Origin: Candidatus Zixiibacteriota bacterium
Lineage (GTDB): Bacteria; Zixibacteria; MSB-5A5; GN15; FEB-12
DNA length: 22,947 nt
Assembly (NCBI GenBank): GCA_018816665.1
Contig: JAHIVM010000052.1
Span: forward strand, 1 to 22,947
Direction: 5' to 3'
Made by a program: the position numbers and the translations under genes. This document shows positions 14,828-22,120 of this stretch, in pieces (within the stretch, counting starts at the first letter, position 1; each line of letters begins with the position of its first letter). The notes below the pieces were generated by a model. That model saw nothing but the letters and a program-made list of their open reading frames with translations, was not told where the DNA came from and did no database searches.

Positions 14828-14855
14828 AAAATACGCCGCGCGGACGGCGTGTCAA
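14828..14855 (-). promoter_or_regulatory. Strong leaderless-type promoter of the YhfC-like fusion gene
   Basis: A perfect TTGACA (14850-14855), a 16-bp spacer and TATTTT (14828-14833) on the minus strand. The -10 box ends 7 nt before the ATG at 14820, leaving no room for a Shine-Dalgarno. Confidence 0.6.
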
Positions 14856-14880
14856 TCTTTATTGGTGGTTGACCACAGGT

Positions 14881-15597
14881 CTACCGGGGAGCCGTTTCGA
14901 TCTGCCCGGAGATAAGACTCGAGACGATTCGAAACGACAGCTCGGAGGCCTGATCGAGAAACATGATAAACTCCCCGGCGGCCCCGTCGCCGCCGCCGTC
15001 GGAAATGACACGAATAACCACAAAGGGGATCTTGCTCATGCGGCAGACCTGTCCCACCGCGCCGCCTTCCATTTCGACCGCGACAGCTCCGAATTCGGCC
15101 TGAAGCCAGCGGATTTTCTCCGGATCGGCGACAAACGAATCGCCCGAGGCGATGGTCCCCACGACCATTTTGCGTTCAGGGTCATCGGCAATCACTCTCT
15201 CGCATACGCCGGCGGCGGCATGAACGAGCCGCTGGTCGGCATCGACAGCCCGGGCCAGATCGGGTAGTTCCCCCACCCGCCGTCCGAACGCCGACAGGTC
15301 GACATCGTGCTGGACTACCGAACTCGAAATCACAATATCGCCACGATTCAGATAGGGCACAAGCGTCCCGGCCAGGCCGGTGAATACAATCGACTCGGCA
15401 TTAAAGCGATCCACCAGTAACTGGGTTGCGATGGCCGCGTTGACCTTGCCCACACCGCAACGCACCATGGCGACCTCGCGCCCTTCCAAACGGCCGAAAT
15501 GGAAATCCAGGCCGCAATGTTTGACTGTTGATTCGCCGGTAAGATGCCGACGGAAAAGCGTCAGTTCCTCTTCCATCGCGCTGACAAGCCCGATCAT
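14881..15597 (-). CDS. mtnN: 5'-methylthioadenosine/S-adenosylhomocysteine nucleosidase
   Basis: A 238-residue nucleoside hydrolase (Pfs/MTAN). It cleaves S-adenosylhomocysteine and methylthioadenosine to adenine and the thioribose product. Landmarks are Glu11 in SAMEEEL, GVGKVNAA, FTGLAGTL, the VEMEG segment (Glu175, Met176, Glu177) that binds ribose, and the catalytic acid Asp200 in RVISDGGG. The length is normal. Its ATG overlaps the stop of the methyltransferase gene by four bases (ATGA), and AAGGGG lies 5 nt upstream. This indicates translational coupling. It would remove the inhibitory product of the adjacent SAM-dependent methyltransferase. Confidence 0.93.
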   Translation of the reverse strand: MIGLVSAMEEELTLFRRHLTGESTVKHCGLDFHFGRLEGREVAMVRCGVGKVNAAIATQLLVDRFNAESIVFTGLAGTLVPYLNRGDIVISSSVVQHDVDLSAFGRRVGELPDLARAVDADQRLVHAAAGVCERVIADDPERKMVVGTIASGDSFVADPEKIRWLQAEFGAVAVEMEGGAVGQVCRMSKIPFVVIRVISDGGGDGAAGEFIMFLDQASELSFRIVSSLISGQIETAPR

Positions 15598-16421
15598 ATA
15601 GTCCCCTTGTGTTTTGCTATCGGTCTACCCTGTGTATCGACCAACCGGGCGTTTTGCTCCAGTCTGTCCCCCGAAAGGGGCCGCCGCACCTGCAGAACCA
15701 GGTCGCGTGAACGGGTGCCAAAGCGCCTTTTCAGGTACAGGTCCGAGGTTTTGCGGATGTCATCAAAGCCTGTTGCCCTGACCGCCGATGTGATTTCGTC
15801 GACCGTGAAGTTGTCAAACTCGGCACAAAACGGCTCGAACGAGATCGATTCGTTGGAGAGGTCCAGGCGGATGACATACAGCTCAAAGGCCTTCCCGCGC
15901 CGTCGCGAATACCGCAAATACACGATATCACCGTTGCGAGTGGCCTTGATCGGCATGATCGCCCCGTCTTTGATAGCAGCATAGTTGAGCGCCTGAACCA
16001 GCAAATGGCCACCGGGCCGCAGGACATCGTAAAAGCCTTTGAGGGCTTTGCGCAGATTCGCTCTGGTGCCTACACCGCTGATGGCGTTTGCCAGGCAGAC
16101 AACCAAATCAAACTTGTTATGCAGGGATTTGGGAAGCCTCTCGAAGTTTCCGGTGCGGAAAGTCAGCGGCAGCGGCGAGTCTTTGTAGCGGTCACGGGCG
16201 ATGTTGATGATGCTGCGGGAGCGATCAAGTCCGGTCGTTGGAATTCCCAGGCGGGCAAACAGGAGCGAGGTCAGCCCGGTCGCACAGCCCGCATCCAGCA
16301 CAGAGCTCGGGGCCAGTTTTTCGACGATGGCCGCCACTTCCTTTGAGTGATATGCCTCCCGAGCGGCAGCGTTGGTTATCAGATCGTACTCGTGCGCGTA
16401 AACGTCGAAAACTGATCGCAT
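15594..16421 (-). CDS. SAM-dependent class I methyltransferase
   Basis: A 275-residue Rossmann-fold methyltransferase. Motif I is VLDAGCATG (41-49). An acidic residue after beta 2 lies in TTGLDRS (62-68), GNFERLP is at 91-97, FDLVVCLANAI at 104-114 and LRPGGHLLVQ at 134-143. The C-terminal about 100 residues are beta-rich and probably shape substrate choice. The target (small molecule, lipid or protein) is unknown. The ATG at 16421 follows AGGA with 6 nt spacing. The open frame extends 56 codons upstream into the polyferredoxin gene without a better start. It lies 26 bp after the polyferredoxin gene and overlaps mtnN by four bases. Confidence 0.88.
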   Translation of the reverse strand: MRSVFDVYAHEYDLITNAAAREAYHSKEVAAIVEKLAPSSVLDAGCATGLTSLLFARLGIPTTGLDRSRSIINIARDRYKDSPLPLTFRTGNFERLPKSLHNKFDLVVCLANAISGVGTRANLRKALKGFYDVLRPGGHLLVQALNYAAIKDGAIMPIKATRNGDIVYLRYSRRRGKAFELYVIRLDLSNESISFEPFCAEFDNFTVDEITSAVRATGFDDIRKTSDLYLKRRFGTRSRDLVLQVRRPLSGDRLEQNARLVDTQGRPIAKHKGTI

Positions 16422-16447
16422 TATTCTTCCTGTCTGTTTGGTGTAAA

Positions 16448-17500
16448 CTACGGATGGACATATTCGCCCCGGTCGGCCTGATGCACACGTTCCATGTACT
16501 GCTGATCGCTGACCGAGTTCTCCCAAGGTCCCCAGAATTTGGCGACCGCCAGCGTTCCCCAGAAGAAAATCAGCACAACCGCCGCCCATCGTATAACCGG
16601 CACCGGCGACTTGAGGTTTCCAACTTTCACTTCCAGCGTCCGGTCCACCGGGCAGGCATCAACACAGGCCATGCAGCCGGTACACTCATCGGAGTTGACC
16701 GACTTGATCTGATCGACCTTGATAAACGACGGGCACACTTTGGCGCAGGCAGTGCAGTCTATGCAGGTCTTCACATTGCGTTTGATACGGGTCGGCGAAA
16801 GCAGCCCCAGCAGGCCTACCAGGGCTCCGTAGGGGCAGAGATAGCGACACCAGAACCCCCGGATAATCAGCGACAGGACAAACAAACCGCCAATCACCGC
16901 CAGTGAAAAGGTGCTGATGTCGGTGAAGAAACGCAGCATAAGAATGTCCGAGACGACATTGTAGTCGGAATACACAAAGGCCTTGATGCTTTCGGGTGTC
17001 ATCTGGATAAGGATTGCCCAGAAGAAAAACGCCAGCAGCAGGTATTTGATGCCGCGCAGCGGGTAATCCAGCCAGCGCGGGAGTCTGAGCCGTCGGCGGT
17101 AGGTTTTGTCGGCAAAGTCACCCAGGATCTCCGAGAAAAAGCCCACCGGACATACCCAGGAGCAAAACGCTTTGCGGAATAACAGGGCCGAAACCAGAAC
17201 CACCAGCAGAATGATGGCACCCGAGGGGTGGATCTCGTTGAGGATGCCCGATTCCCACCAGTAACGCAACGAAACCAGCGAGCCGATTGGCAGCCAACCT
17301 TCCACACCCGGAGGACGGCTGATCGCCTGAGCGGCATCGCCACTGCGGACATACTGTACAAACAGGTAGAATTGGACGCCTATCCAGACATTCAGGGCCA
17401 GGGCACCGAGCTGGGCATAAAACCGGAGTGTCTGAACTTTCGTGGCCCGGTTCTTGACCGGTTTGGGACTTCTTATATTGGTTGCCGTGGTCGCCTGCAT
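16448..17500 (-). CDS. NapH/NosR-like membrane polyferredoxin (2x[4Fe-4S])
   Basis: A 350-residue integral membrane iron-sulfur protein. It has about five or six membrane helices. Two CxxxCP motifs at helix ends are typical of the NapH/NosR/CcoG group: Cys113/Cys117 in FCSWVCPVG and Cys218/Cys222 in WCRYLCPYG. Two ferredoxin motifs follow on the cytoplasmic side: Cys246, 249, 252, 256 and Cys273, 276, 279, 283. A last helix (about 302-320) and a polar tail finish it. Such proteins pass electrons between the quinone pool or ferredoxins and periplasmic enzymes. The partner here is unknown; no nap or nos genes are present. The ATG at 17500 has AAGGTG 5 nt upstream, better than a TTG at 17536. 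A TTGAC-N4-GTCAA palindrome lies 64 bp upstream, which suggests control by oxygen or NO. First gene of an operon with the methyltransferase and mtnN. Confidence 0.87.
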   Translation of the reverse strand: MQATTATNIRSPKPVKNRATKVQTLRFYAQLGALALNVWIGVQFYLFVQYVRSGDAAQAISRPPGVEGWLPIGSLVSLRYWWESGILNEIHPSGAIILLVVLVSALLFRKAFCSWVCPVGFFSEILGDFADKTYRRRLRLPRWLDYPLRGIKYLLLAFFFWAILIQMTPESIKAFVYSDYNVVSDILMLRFFTDISTFSLAVIGGLFVLSLIIRGFWCRYLCPYGALVGLLGLLSPTRIKRNVKTCIDCTACAKVCPSFIKVDQIKSVNSDECTGCMACVDACPVDRTLEVKVGNLKSPVPVIRWAAVVLIFFWGTLAVAKFWGPWENSVSDQQYMERVHQADRGEYVHP

Positions 17501-17563
17501 GTCATCACCTTGCCGCCTAAACTTCTCTCCCGGCAATAAACAACTCCACGCAGGTGATACGCA

Positions 17564-17577
17564 TTGACGTAAGTCAA
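17564..17577 (-). promoter_or_regulatory. FNR/FixK/DNR-type operator upstream of the polyferredoxin operon
   Basis: TTGAC-GTAA-GTCAA is a perfect 14-bp dyad matching the TTGAY-N4-RTCAA pattern of Crp/Fnr-family regulators. Its centre (17570.5) lies 70 bp before the ATG at 17500. A start 41 bp downstream, near 17529, would place it in the usual activator position. The symmetry makes it strandless, but hisS ends at 17599, so the polyferredoxin gene is the only start nearby. Confidence 0.5.
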
Positions 17578-17598
17578 ACGCAGTAGCTCAGGCCGATC

Positions 17599-19038
17599 TC
17601 ACGGCTGTCCCAGATGCTTCTTTAGATAGGCCACGAGATCCGTCCGCTTGATAGTTTCCTGAAAGCCCTCAGCCTTCAGCCATTCCTCTCGGTCGGAAGT
17701 TTCCGCCGCCACGTCGGCTCCGGCCAGCATGTTTTTGACTGTCACCTGACCGGCATCAAACTCATCAGACCCGGCGATAACCGCAAATGGGATACCGACT
17801 TTGTCGCCGTATTTAATCTGTTTAGTGAGGTTCTTAGTGTCGCCCACAAAGATCTCCGAGGGTATTCCATTAGCCCGCAGCTCTTTCAGAATGGCAAGAT
17901 AATCGGGCAACCGCTGGCGATCCATAACCGTCACCAGGGCACGGGACGTCGCTCGGGGCAGCTTGATTTTTTCCAGCGCAATCAACGCCGCCAGCAAACG
18001 GTCAACGCCAATAGACGACCCAACCGCCGGCACCGACTGACTCTGGAAGCGATCGACCAGGTTGTCATAGCGACCACCGGAAAACACTGAGCCGTAATCT
18101 GGCAGGTCGAGCAGGGTCGTTTCATACACCGGCCCGGTGTAATAGCCGAGACCGCGGACGATAGTCAGATCCACGCCCACATGATCCGGGTTGACCTCGA
18201 GATGGGCCAGATGGCCGGCGATCTGGCGGAGTTCATCGATACCCTCCTGCGAGGCAGGCATATCCCCCAACAGTGTTTCGGCCGCCGCCAACGGGTCATC
18301 GGAGCCCAGCACAGCCATATCGAGGAATTCCTCCATGGCCCCGATTTGACTCTCGGAAAGATCCAGACCGGGGATTCTGTCTCCCGAAGTATCTGTACGG
18401 CCGGAGCCCAATTCCAGCAGCACGGCCTCTTTCCCCTGTTTTTCGAGTTTGTCAATCACCCGCATGACATCGGGTCCCCGATCAGCGGGAATACCAGCCC
18501 ATTCTACCAGGCCGTTGAGAATCTTGCGGTTCGAATAACGCACTCTGAACCGCTCAATCCCCAGTTCCTCAAAAGTTGAGACCATCGTGGCAAGGATCTC
18601 GGCATCGGCCAGCGTGTTACGGGTACCCACGATATCAATATCAAACTGCATAAACTCCCGGAACCGTCCGGGGCCGGGCTTGTCCACTCGCCACACATTT
18701 CCGTACTGGTACCGTCGGAAAGGCAGCGCGAGATTGGGTTGCGATGCCACATAGCGGGCCAGCGAGAGGGTGAATTCATACCGCAGTGCCATATCAACTT
18801 CGTCGGGACCGGTAAATCCAAACAGCTCGGCCAGCGAATCCTCGGAGTAATGGGATCCGAGAAGGACATCGGCCGATTCGAGCGACGGCGTCTGCAGGGG
18901 AAGAAAACCCATACGCTCGAACACGGTCCGTATCCGGGTCAGCATACTCTCCCGGGCCAGTTGCTGATCGGGCGGATAGTCCCGGAACCCCTTGAGGAGT
19001 TGCGGTTTGACTCGCTTGATTTTGTTTTTTTGGGCCAT
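17599..19038 (-). CDS. hisS: Histidyl-tRNA synthetase, alphaproteobacterial/eukaryote-like type
   Basis: A 479-residue class II synthetase that charges tRNA-His. Motif 2 reads RRYQYGNVWRVDKPGPGRFR (107-126) followed by EFMQFDID. The histidine-binding loop is GLGYYTGPVYE, and motif 3 is GSSIGVDRL. The segments RYEFTLSLARY and KPGPGRFREFMQFD resemble alphaproteobacterial and eukaryotic HisRS (RYDLT...AR, RDNPAMTRGRYREF) more than the common bacterial form (RPEGTAG, RPQKGRYRQF). A C-terminal anticodon-binding domain is present. The ATG at 19038 follows GGA at 7 nt. A further 47-codon open extension has no support. No T-box leader was recognised upstream. Confidence 0.94.
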   Translation of the reverse strand: MAQKNKIKRVKPQLLKGFRDYPPDQQLARESMLTRIRTVFERMGFLPLQTPSLESADVLLGSHYSEDSLAELFGFTGPDEVDMALRYEFTLSLARYVASQPNLALPFRRYQYGNVWRVDKPGPGRFREFMQFDIDIVGTRNTLADAEILATMVSTFEELGIERFRVRYSNRKILNGLVEWAGIPADRGPDVMRVIDKLEKQGKEAVLLELGSGRTDTSGDRIPGLDLSESQIGAMEEFLDMAVLGSDDPLAAAETLLGDMPASQEGIDELRQIAGHLAHLEVNPDHVGVDLTIVRGLGYYTGPVYETTLLDLPDYGSVFSGGRYDNLVDRFQSQSVPAVGSSIGVDRLLAALIALEKIKLPRATSRALVTVMDRQRLPDYLAILKELRANGIPSEIFVGDTKNLTKQIKYGDKVGIPFAVIAGSDEFDAGQVTVKNMLAGADVAAETSDREEWLKAEGFQETIKRTDLVAYLKKHLGQP

Positions 19039-19241
19039 ACTTATTCCAGTTTCTCGCCGGTTGTGGTCTCTCGGCGTGAAAGGTAATGAGATTCTCGCCG
19101 GAGGAAAGTTGTTTTTTTGTTCCCGCCCCGCCTCACGCCGGGAAAGTGGTTGTTTTATCCGGGTATTGCATGAATACATGGGTGGGGGGGGAGTATATAT
19201 TGGTGTTAACTGCCTGAGCGGATAACCTGGAGGAATGTAGT

Positions 19242-20579
19242 ATGCCGCGATTGCTCACTTGTCTGGCCGCCATTATCCTGGCCCTATTGATGTTGCCAAC
19301 TGCCGGGTGGACAGACTCGACCGGAACCGCAGGCGAGCAAGCGCTCGTGTTTCTGCAACAGCTTCGCGACGGCAAGTTCACGGAAGCCGTCTCAACATTT
19401 GATTCCACGATGGCAAGCCAGTTGTCGGCAGCACAGTTGGAGCGGCTCTGGATATCCATCCCGCAGCAGGTAGGCGAACTCCGGAACATCGGCACTCCTC
19501 ATACCATAGATCAGCCCCCGTACACGCTGGTGACAACTCGCCTGGATTTTGAACTGACCTCGCTTAATGCGCAGATGACATATCGTGCAAATGGCGAAGT
19601 CGCCGGCCTGTTTTTTGTGGCGGCCGAGGACAAGTCGGAGAGTGTCGATCCGGCATATGTCGACCGCTCCCTGTTCACCGAATCTGAGATCACTTTCGGA
19701 GAGGCAGAATGGGAGTTGCCCGGCACCCTGTCGTTGCCGAACACGCCCGGCCCATTGCCGACAGTAATCCTGGTTCACGGCTCGGGTCCGAATGATCGCG
19801 ATGAGACAATCGGTCCCAACAAACCGTTTCGTGATATCGCCTGCGGCCTCGCGTCACGCGGGATAGCGGCGCTGCGCTACGACAAGCGCACGCGCGTGTA
19901 TGGCGAGAAGTTCATCCTAAACCCCGGATACACCGTCCGCGAGGAGGTCATGGAAGACGTTCTGGCGGCTGTGGACTATCTCAAAGAGCATGGCCAGGTC
20001 GACCCCGGACGCATCTATATGCTGGGGCACAGCCTCGGTGCCATGCTGGCTCCCCGGATCGCCGCAGAGTGTCCTGATCTGGCCGGGATTGTGGTGGTTG
20101 CAGGGGCCGCCCGTCCGCTCGAGGACTTGATCCTGGAACAAATGACATACATAGATTCTCTGTCAGTGGCGGAAGGGCAACCAAGTCAGCTGGATCTGGC
20201 CGATCTGCAGGTGCGGGTGGCTCGAGTGAGAGCACTTAGTCTGGATCAACACCCCCCCGCCACAGACCTACCGCTTGATATTCCGGCGCCCTACTGGCTC
20301 GATCTTCGATACTATGCCCCGGTCGATGTCGCGGCACAGCTCGAACTGCCCATGCTCATCATACAGGGTGCCCGGGATTACCAGGTGACAATTGAGGACT
20401 TTGGCATCTGGGCGAGTACCCTGGAAGGACGAGACAACGCAACACTTACGCTGTACCCGACATTAAATCATCTCATGATAAGCGGGAGCGGCAAGTCGAA
20501 ACCCTCGGAATACACCACGCCGGGGCACGTGGATAAGCAGGTGATTGAAGATATCGCCGGGTGGATTCAGGCCCATTGA
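19242..20579 (+). CDS. Secreted alpha/beta hydrolase with N-terminal DUF3887-like domain
   Basis: A 445-residue exported protein. The signal peptide ends near residue 24. Residues 28-130 form a small alpha+beta domain (EQALVFLQQLRDGKF...), like the DUF3887 module often placed before hydrolases. Residues 150-445 are an alpha/beta hydrolase: oxyanion loop VHGSGPND (178-185), nucleophile Ser264 in GHSLG, acid Asp379 in GARDYQVT and base His410 in LNHLM. It is probably a periplasmic or extracellular esterase or peptidase of the S9-like type; the substrate is unknown. GGAGG lies 8 nt before the ATG. It diverges from hisS across a 203-bp gap in which I found no clear promoter. An intrinsic terminator at 20640-20680 ends it. 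Confidence 0.9.
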   Translation: MPRLLTCLAAIILALLMLPTAGWTDSTGTAGEQALVFLQQLRDGKFTEAVSTFDSTMASQLSAAQLERLWISIPQQVGELRNIGTPHTIDQPPYTLVTTRLDFELTSLNAQMTYRANGEVAGLFFVAAEDKSESVDPAYVDRSLFTESEITFGEAEWELPGTLSLPNTPGPLPTVILVHGSGPNDRDETIGPNKPFRDIACGLASRGIAALRYDKRTRVYGEKFILNPGYTVREEVMEDVLAAVDYLKEHGQVDPGRIYMLGHSLGAMLAPRIAAECPDLAGIVVVAGAARPLEDLILEQMTYIDSLSVAEGQPSQLDLADLQVRVARVRALSLDQHPPATDLPLDIPAPYWLDLRYYAPVDVAAQLELPMLIIQGARDYQVTIEDFGIWASTLEGRDNATLTLYPTLNHLMISGSGKSKPSEYTTPGHVDKQVIEDIAGWIQAH

Positions 20580-20587
20580 GCCCGGAC

Positions 20588-20622
20588 AAAAAATCCCCAC
20601 CTTTCGCTGCCGAAAAGCGGGG
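20588..20622 (-). terminator. Intrinsic terminator of the PrpD operon
   Basis: A 12-bp stem with two wobble pairs (20595-20606 with 20611-20622) and a GCAG loop are followed on the minus strand by ATTTTTT (20588-20594). It lies 90 bp after the prpD-like stop and just beyond the end of the convergent hydrolase gene. Confidence 0.75.
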
Positions 20623-20639
20623 AAGTCCTACTTCTCTTA

Positions 20640-20680
20640 GCAACCCGACCGACCTCAAACTCCGGTCGGGTTGCATTTTT
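20640..20680 (+). terminator. Intrinsic terminator of the hydrolase gene
   Basis: A perfect 12-bp stem, GCAACCCGACCG/CGGTCGGGTTGC (20640-20651 with 20663-20674), and an 11-base loop are followed by ATTTTT. It works in the plus direction only. It lies next to the opposite-strand terminator at 20588-20622. Confidence 0.88.
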
Positions 20681-20711
20681 GTGTTGGCACCAGGATTTCT
20701 TGAGACCGACT

Positions 20712-22079
20712 CTACAACACCAGGCCGGCCATGAAATCACGGGCCGACATTTTCTCGCAGCCGTAAACCATGGCTTTGACTTTGGCCTGACGGGCCTTGT
20801 CAAGCAAACCGTCGGCCAGCCCGCCGAACTTATCATCGAGGTCCTGCTCGGTCATCGGCTCACGCGGATCGCCCTTCGGATATTCGAGGTACGCTTCGTA
20901 CTTGTCACCCGATGTGGTTTTGAGCACTACCCGCGACGGCTGTTTGGCCGGGAACATATTCTCGAACTCAACCGATGCCTTTCCCTTGATTTTGTCGATC
21001 ACCGCCCATATGGCCGGATCTTTCATTTTCTCTTCGGAGAAGCTGGCAGTAGTGATCTTCCGATCGACAATGGCGGCAGCCAGACAGTAAGGCAATGAAT
21101 GGTCAGCCGTCTCCCGGGATTCCGGCCGATACTTGTGCGGATCAAACAGGATATCACAGGCGCGGGCGATCGTGGTCACGGTCACGCTTTCAATATCCTG
21201 AGGCTTCACGTCGTGTTCTCTCACCACCTTGAGCATGCAGCTCAAATGCGTGTGCGTCAGCGCCTCCGTGGGGAATCCTTTCATGCTGCATTCGAGAATC
21301 TTCGCCGGACCACCGAGACCGTCGAGCAACTTACTCTTGTCCCAGTCGGGTCCGAACACATCCATGAACCCTTCCTTGCCCTCAAAAACAGCCTCGGTAC
21401 CGGTGTAACCCTTTCGCGCCATCAGGGCCGCAAATACGCCGCTCTGTACGGCCATGGGATCCACTGTGTTTTTCATCATGGTCAGTTTGCCGGCGGTTGG
21501 GCAACCGATGGTATGATTGTGGGAGCCGTTGATGCCGATGGCATGTACCATCTGATCAACCGTCAGCCCGAGCAGCTTTCCGGCGACGATCGGCGACACG
21601 AACTGCGTCAGGGTGGCGTGATGCCACTTGCGCTCGCGCACACCGGGAACGGCAAATTCACACAGTCGCATTTCGAATTCGTAGGCCAGGATGATGGCAA
21701 CAATGACCTCTTCCATGGTAGCGTCGACCATCTCCCCCACCGCCAGTGCGGCCGGGATGATATCCGACGGATGCGAGGGGTCTTCTTTCCAGTAGATATC
21801 GTTGTAGTCGAGCGCGCGGAACATAAGCGAGTTCACCAGGGTGGCGTTGACGGCCGGGATCCTGTCACCGAATCCGATAACGGTCGCCTCTTTTTTGCCA
21901 CCCATGTCCTTGTAGATATCACGCAGGATGTTGACATCCTTTGTGCGATAGCCGCCCCAGGCACAGCCGATTGAATCGTACAGGTATCGTTTGGCCTCAT
22001 GAACGGCCTCGGGGGCCAGGTCGGCGAAAGTCAGGCCGACCGCATATTCAGCTATGTGTCGGGAATATGATTTGTCCAT
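20712..22079 (-). CDS. MmgE/PrpD-family dehydratase
   Basis: A 455-residue member of the family that includes 2-methylcitrate dehydratase (PrpD), cis-aconitate decarboxylase and related enzymes acting on tricarboxylic acids. The active-site region ALDYNDIYW (89-97) with HPSD (His103) matches the family's D-x-ND...HPSD pattern, and the length is typical. It is cytoplasmic. The start ATG at 22079 is preceded by GGA at short spacing. It lies 41 bp after the homoaconitase-like gene and is probably co-transcribed with it. The pair suggests dehydration and rehydration of a citrate-like substrate; no prpB or prpC is in view, so a methylcitrate cycle is not established. A terminator follows. Confidence 0.88.
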   Translation of the reverse strand: MDKSYSRHIAEYAVGLTFADLAPEAVHEAKRYLYDSIGCAWGGYRTKDVNILRDIYKDMGGKKEATVIGFGDRIPAVNATLVNSLMFRALDYNDIYWKEDPSHPSDIIPAALAVGEMVDATMEEVIVAIILAYEFEMRLCEFAVPGVRERKWHHATLTQFVSPIVAGKLLGLTVDQMVHAIGINGSHNHTIGCPTAGKLTMMKNTVDPMAVQSGVFAALMARKGYTGTEAVFEGKEGFMDVFGPDWDKSKLLDGLGGPAKILECSMKGFPTEALTHTHLSCMLKVVREHDVKPQDIESVTVTTIARACDILFDPHKYRPESRETADHSLPYCLAAAIVDRKITTASFSEEKMKDPAIWAVIDKIKGKASVEFENMFPAKQPSRVVLKTTSGDKYEAYLEYPKGDPREPMTEQDLDDKFGGLADGLLDKARQAKVKAMVYGCEKMSARDFMAGLVL

Positions 22080-22120
22080 ACTTCCAGCTCAGCTTTCTGA
22101 CTTATGTGTTGTCGTTACTC

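Noticed and set aside
13369..15267. Long open frame of 632 codons on the plus strand
   Set aside because: It lies opposite the YhfC-like fusion and mtnN genes. Its translation is rich in His, Gln, Arg and Gly with no motif, and the minus-strand genes explain the openness through codon bias.
21099..21974. 291-codon open frame on the plus strand
   Set aside because: Opposite the clearly recognisable MmgE/PrpD gene; its translation has no family features.
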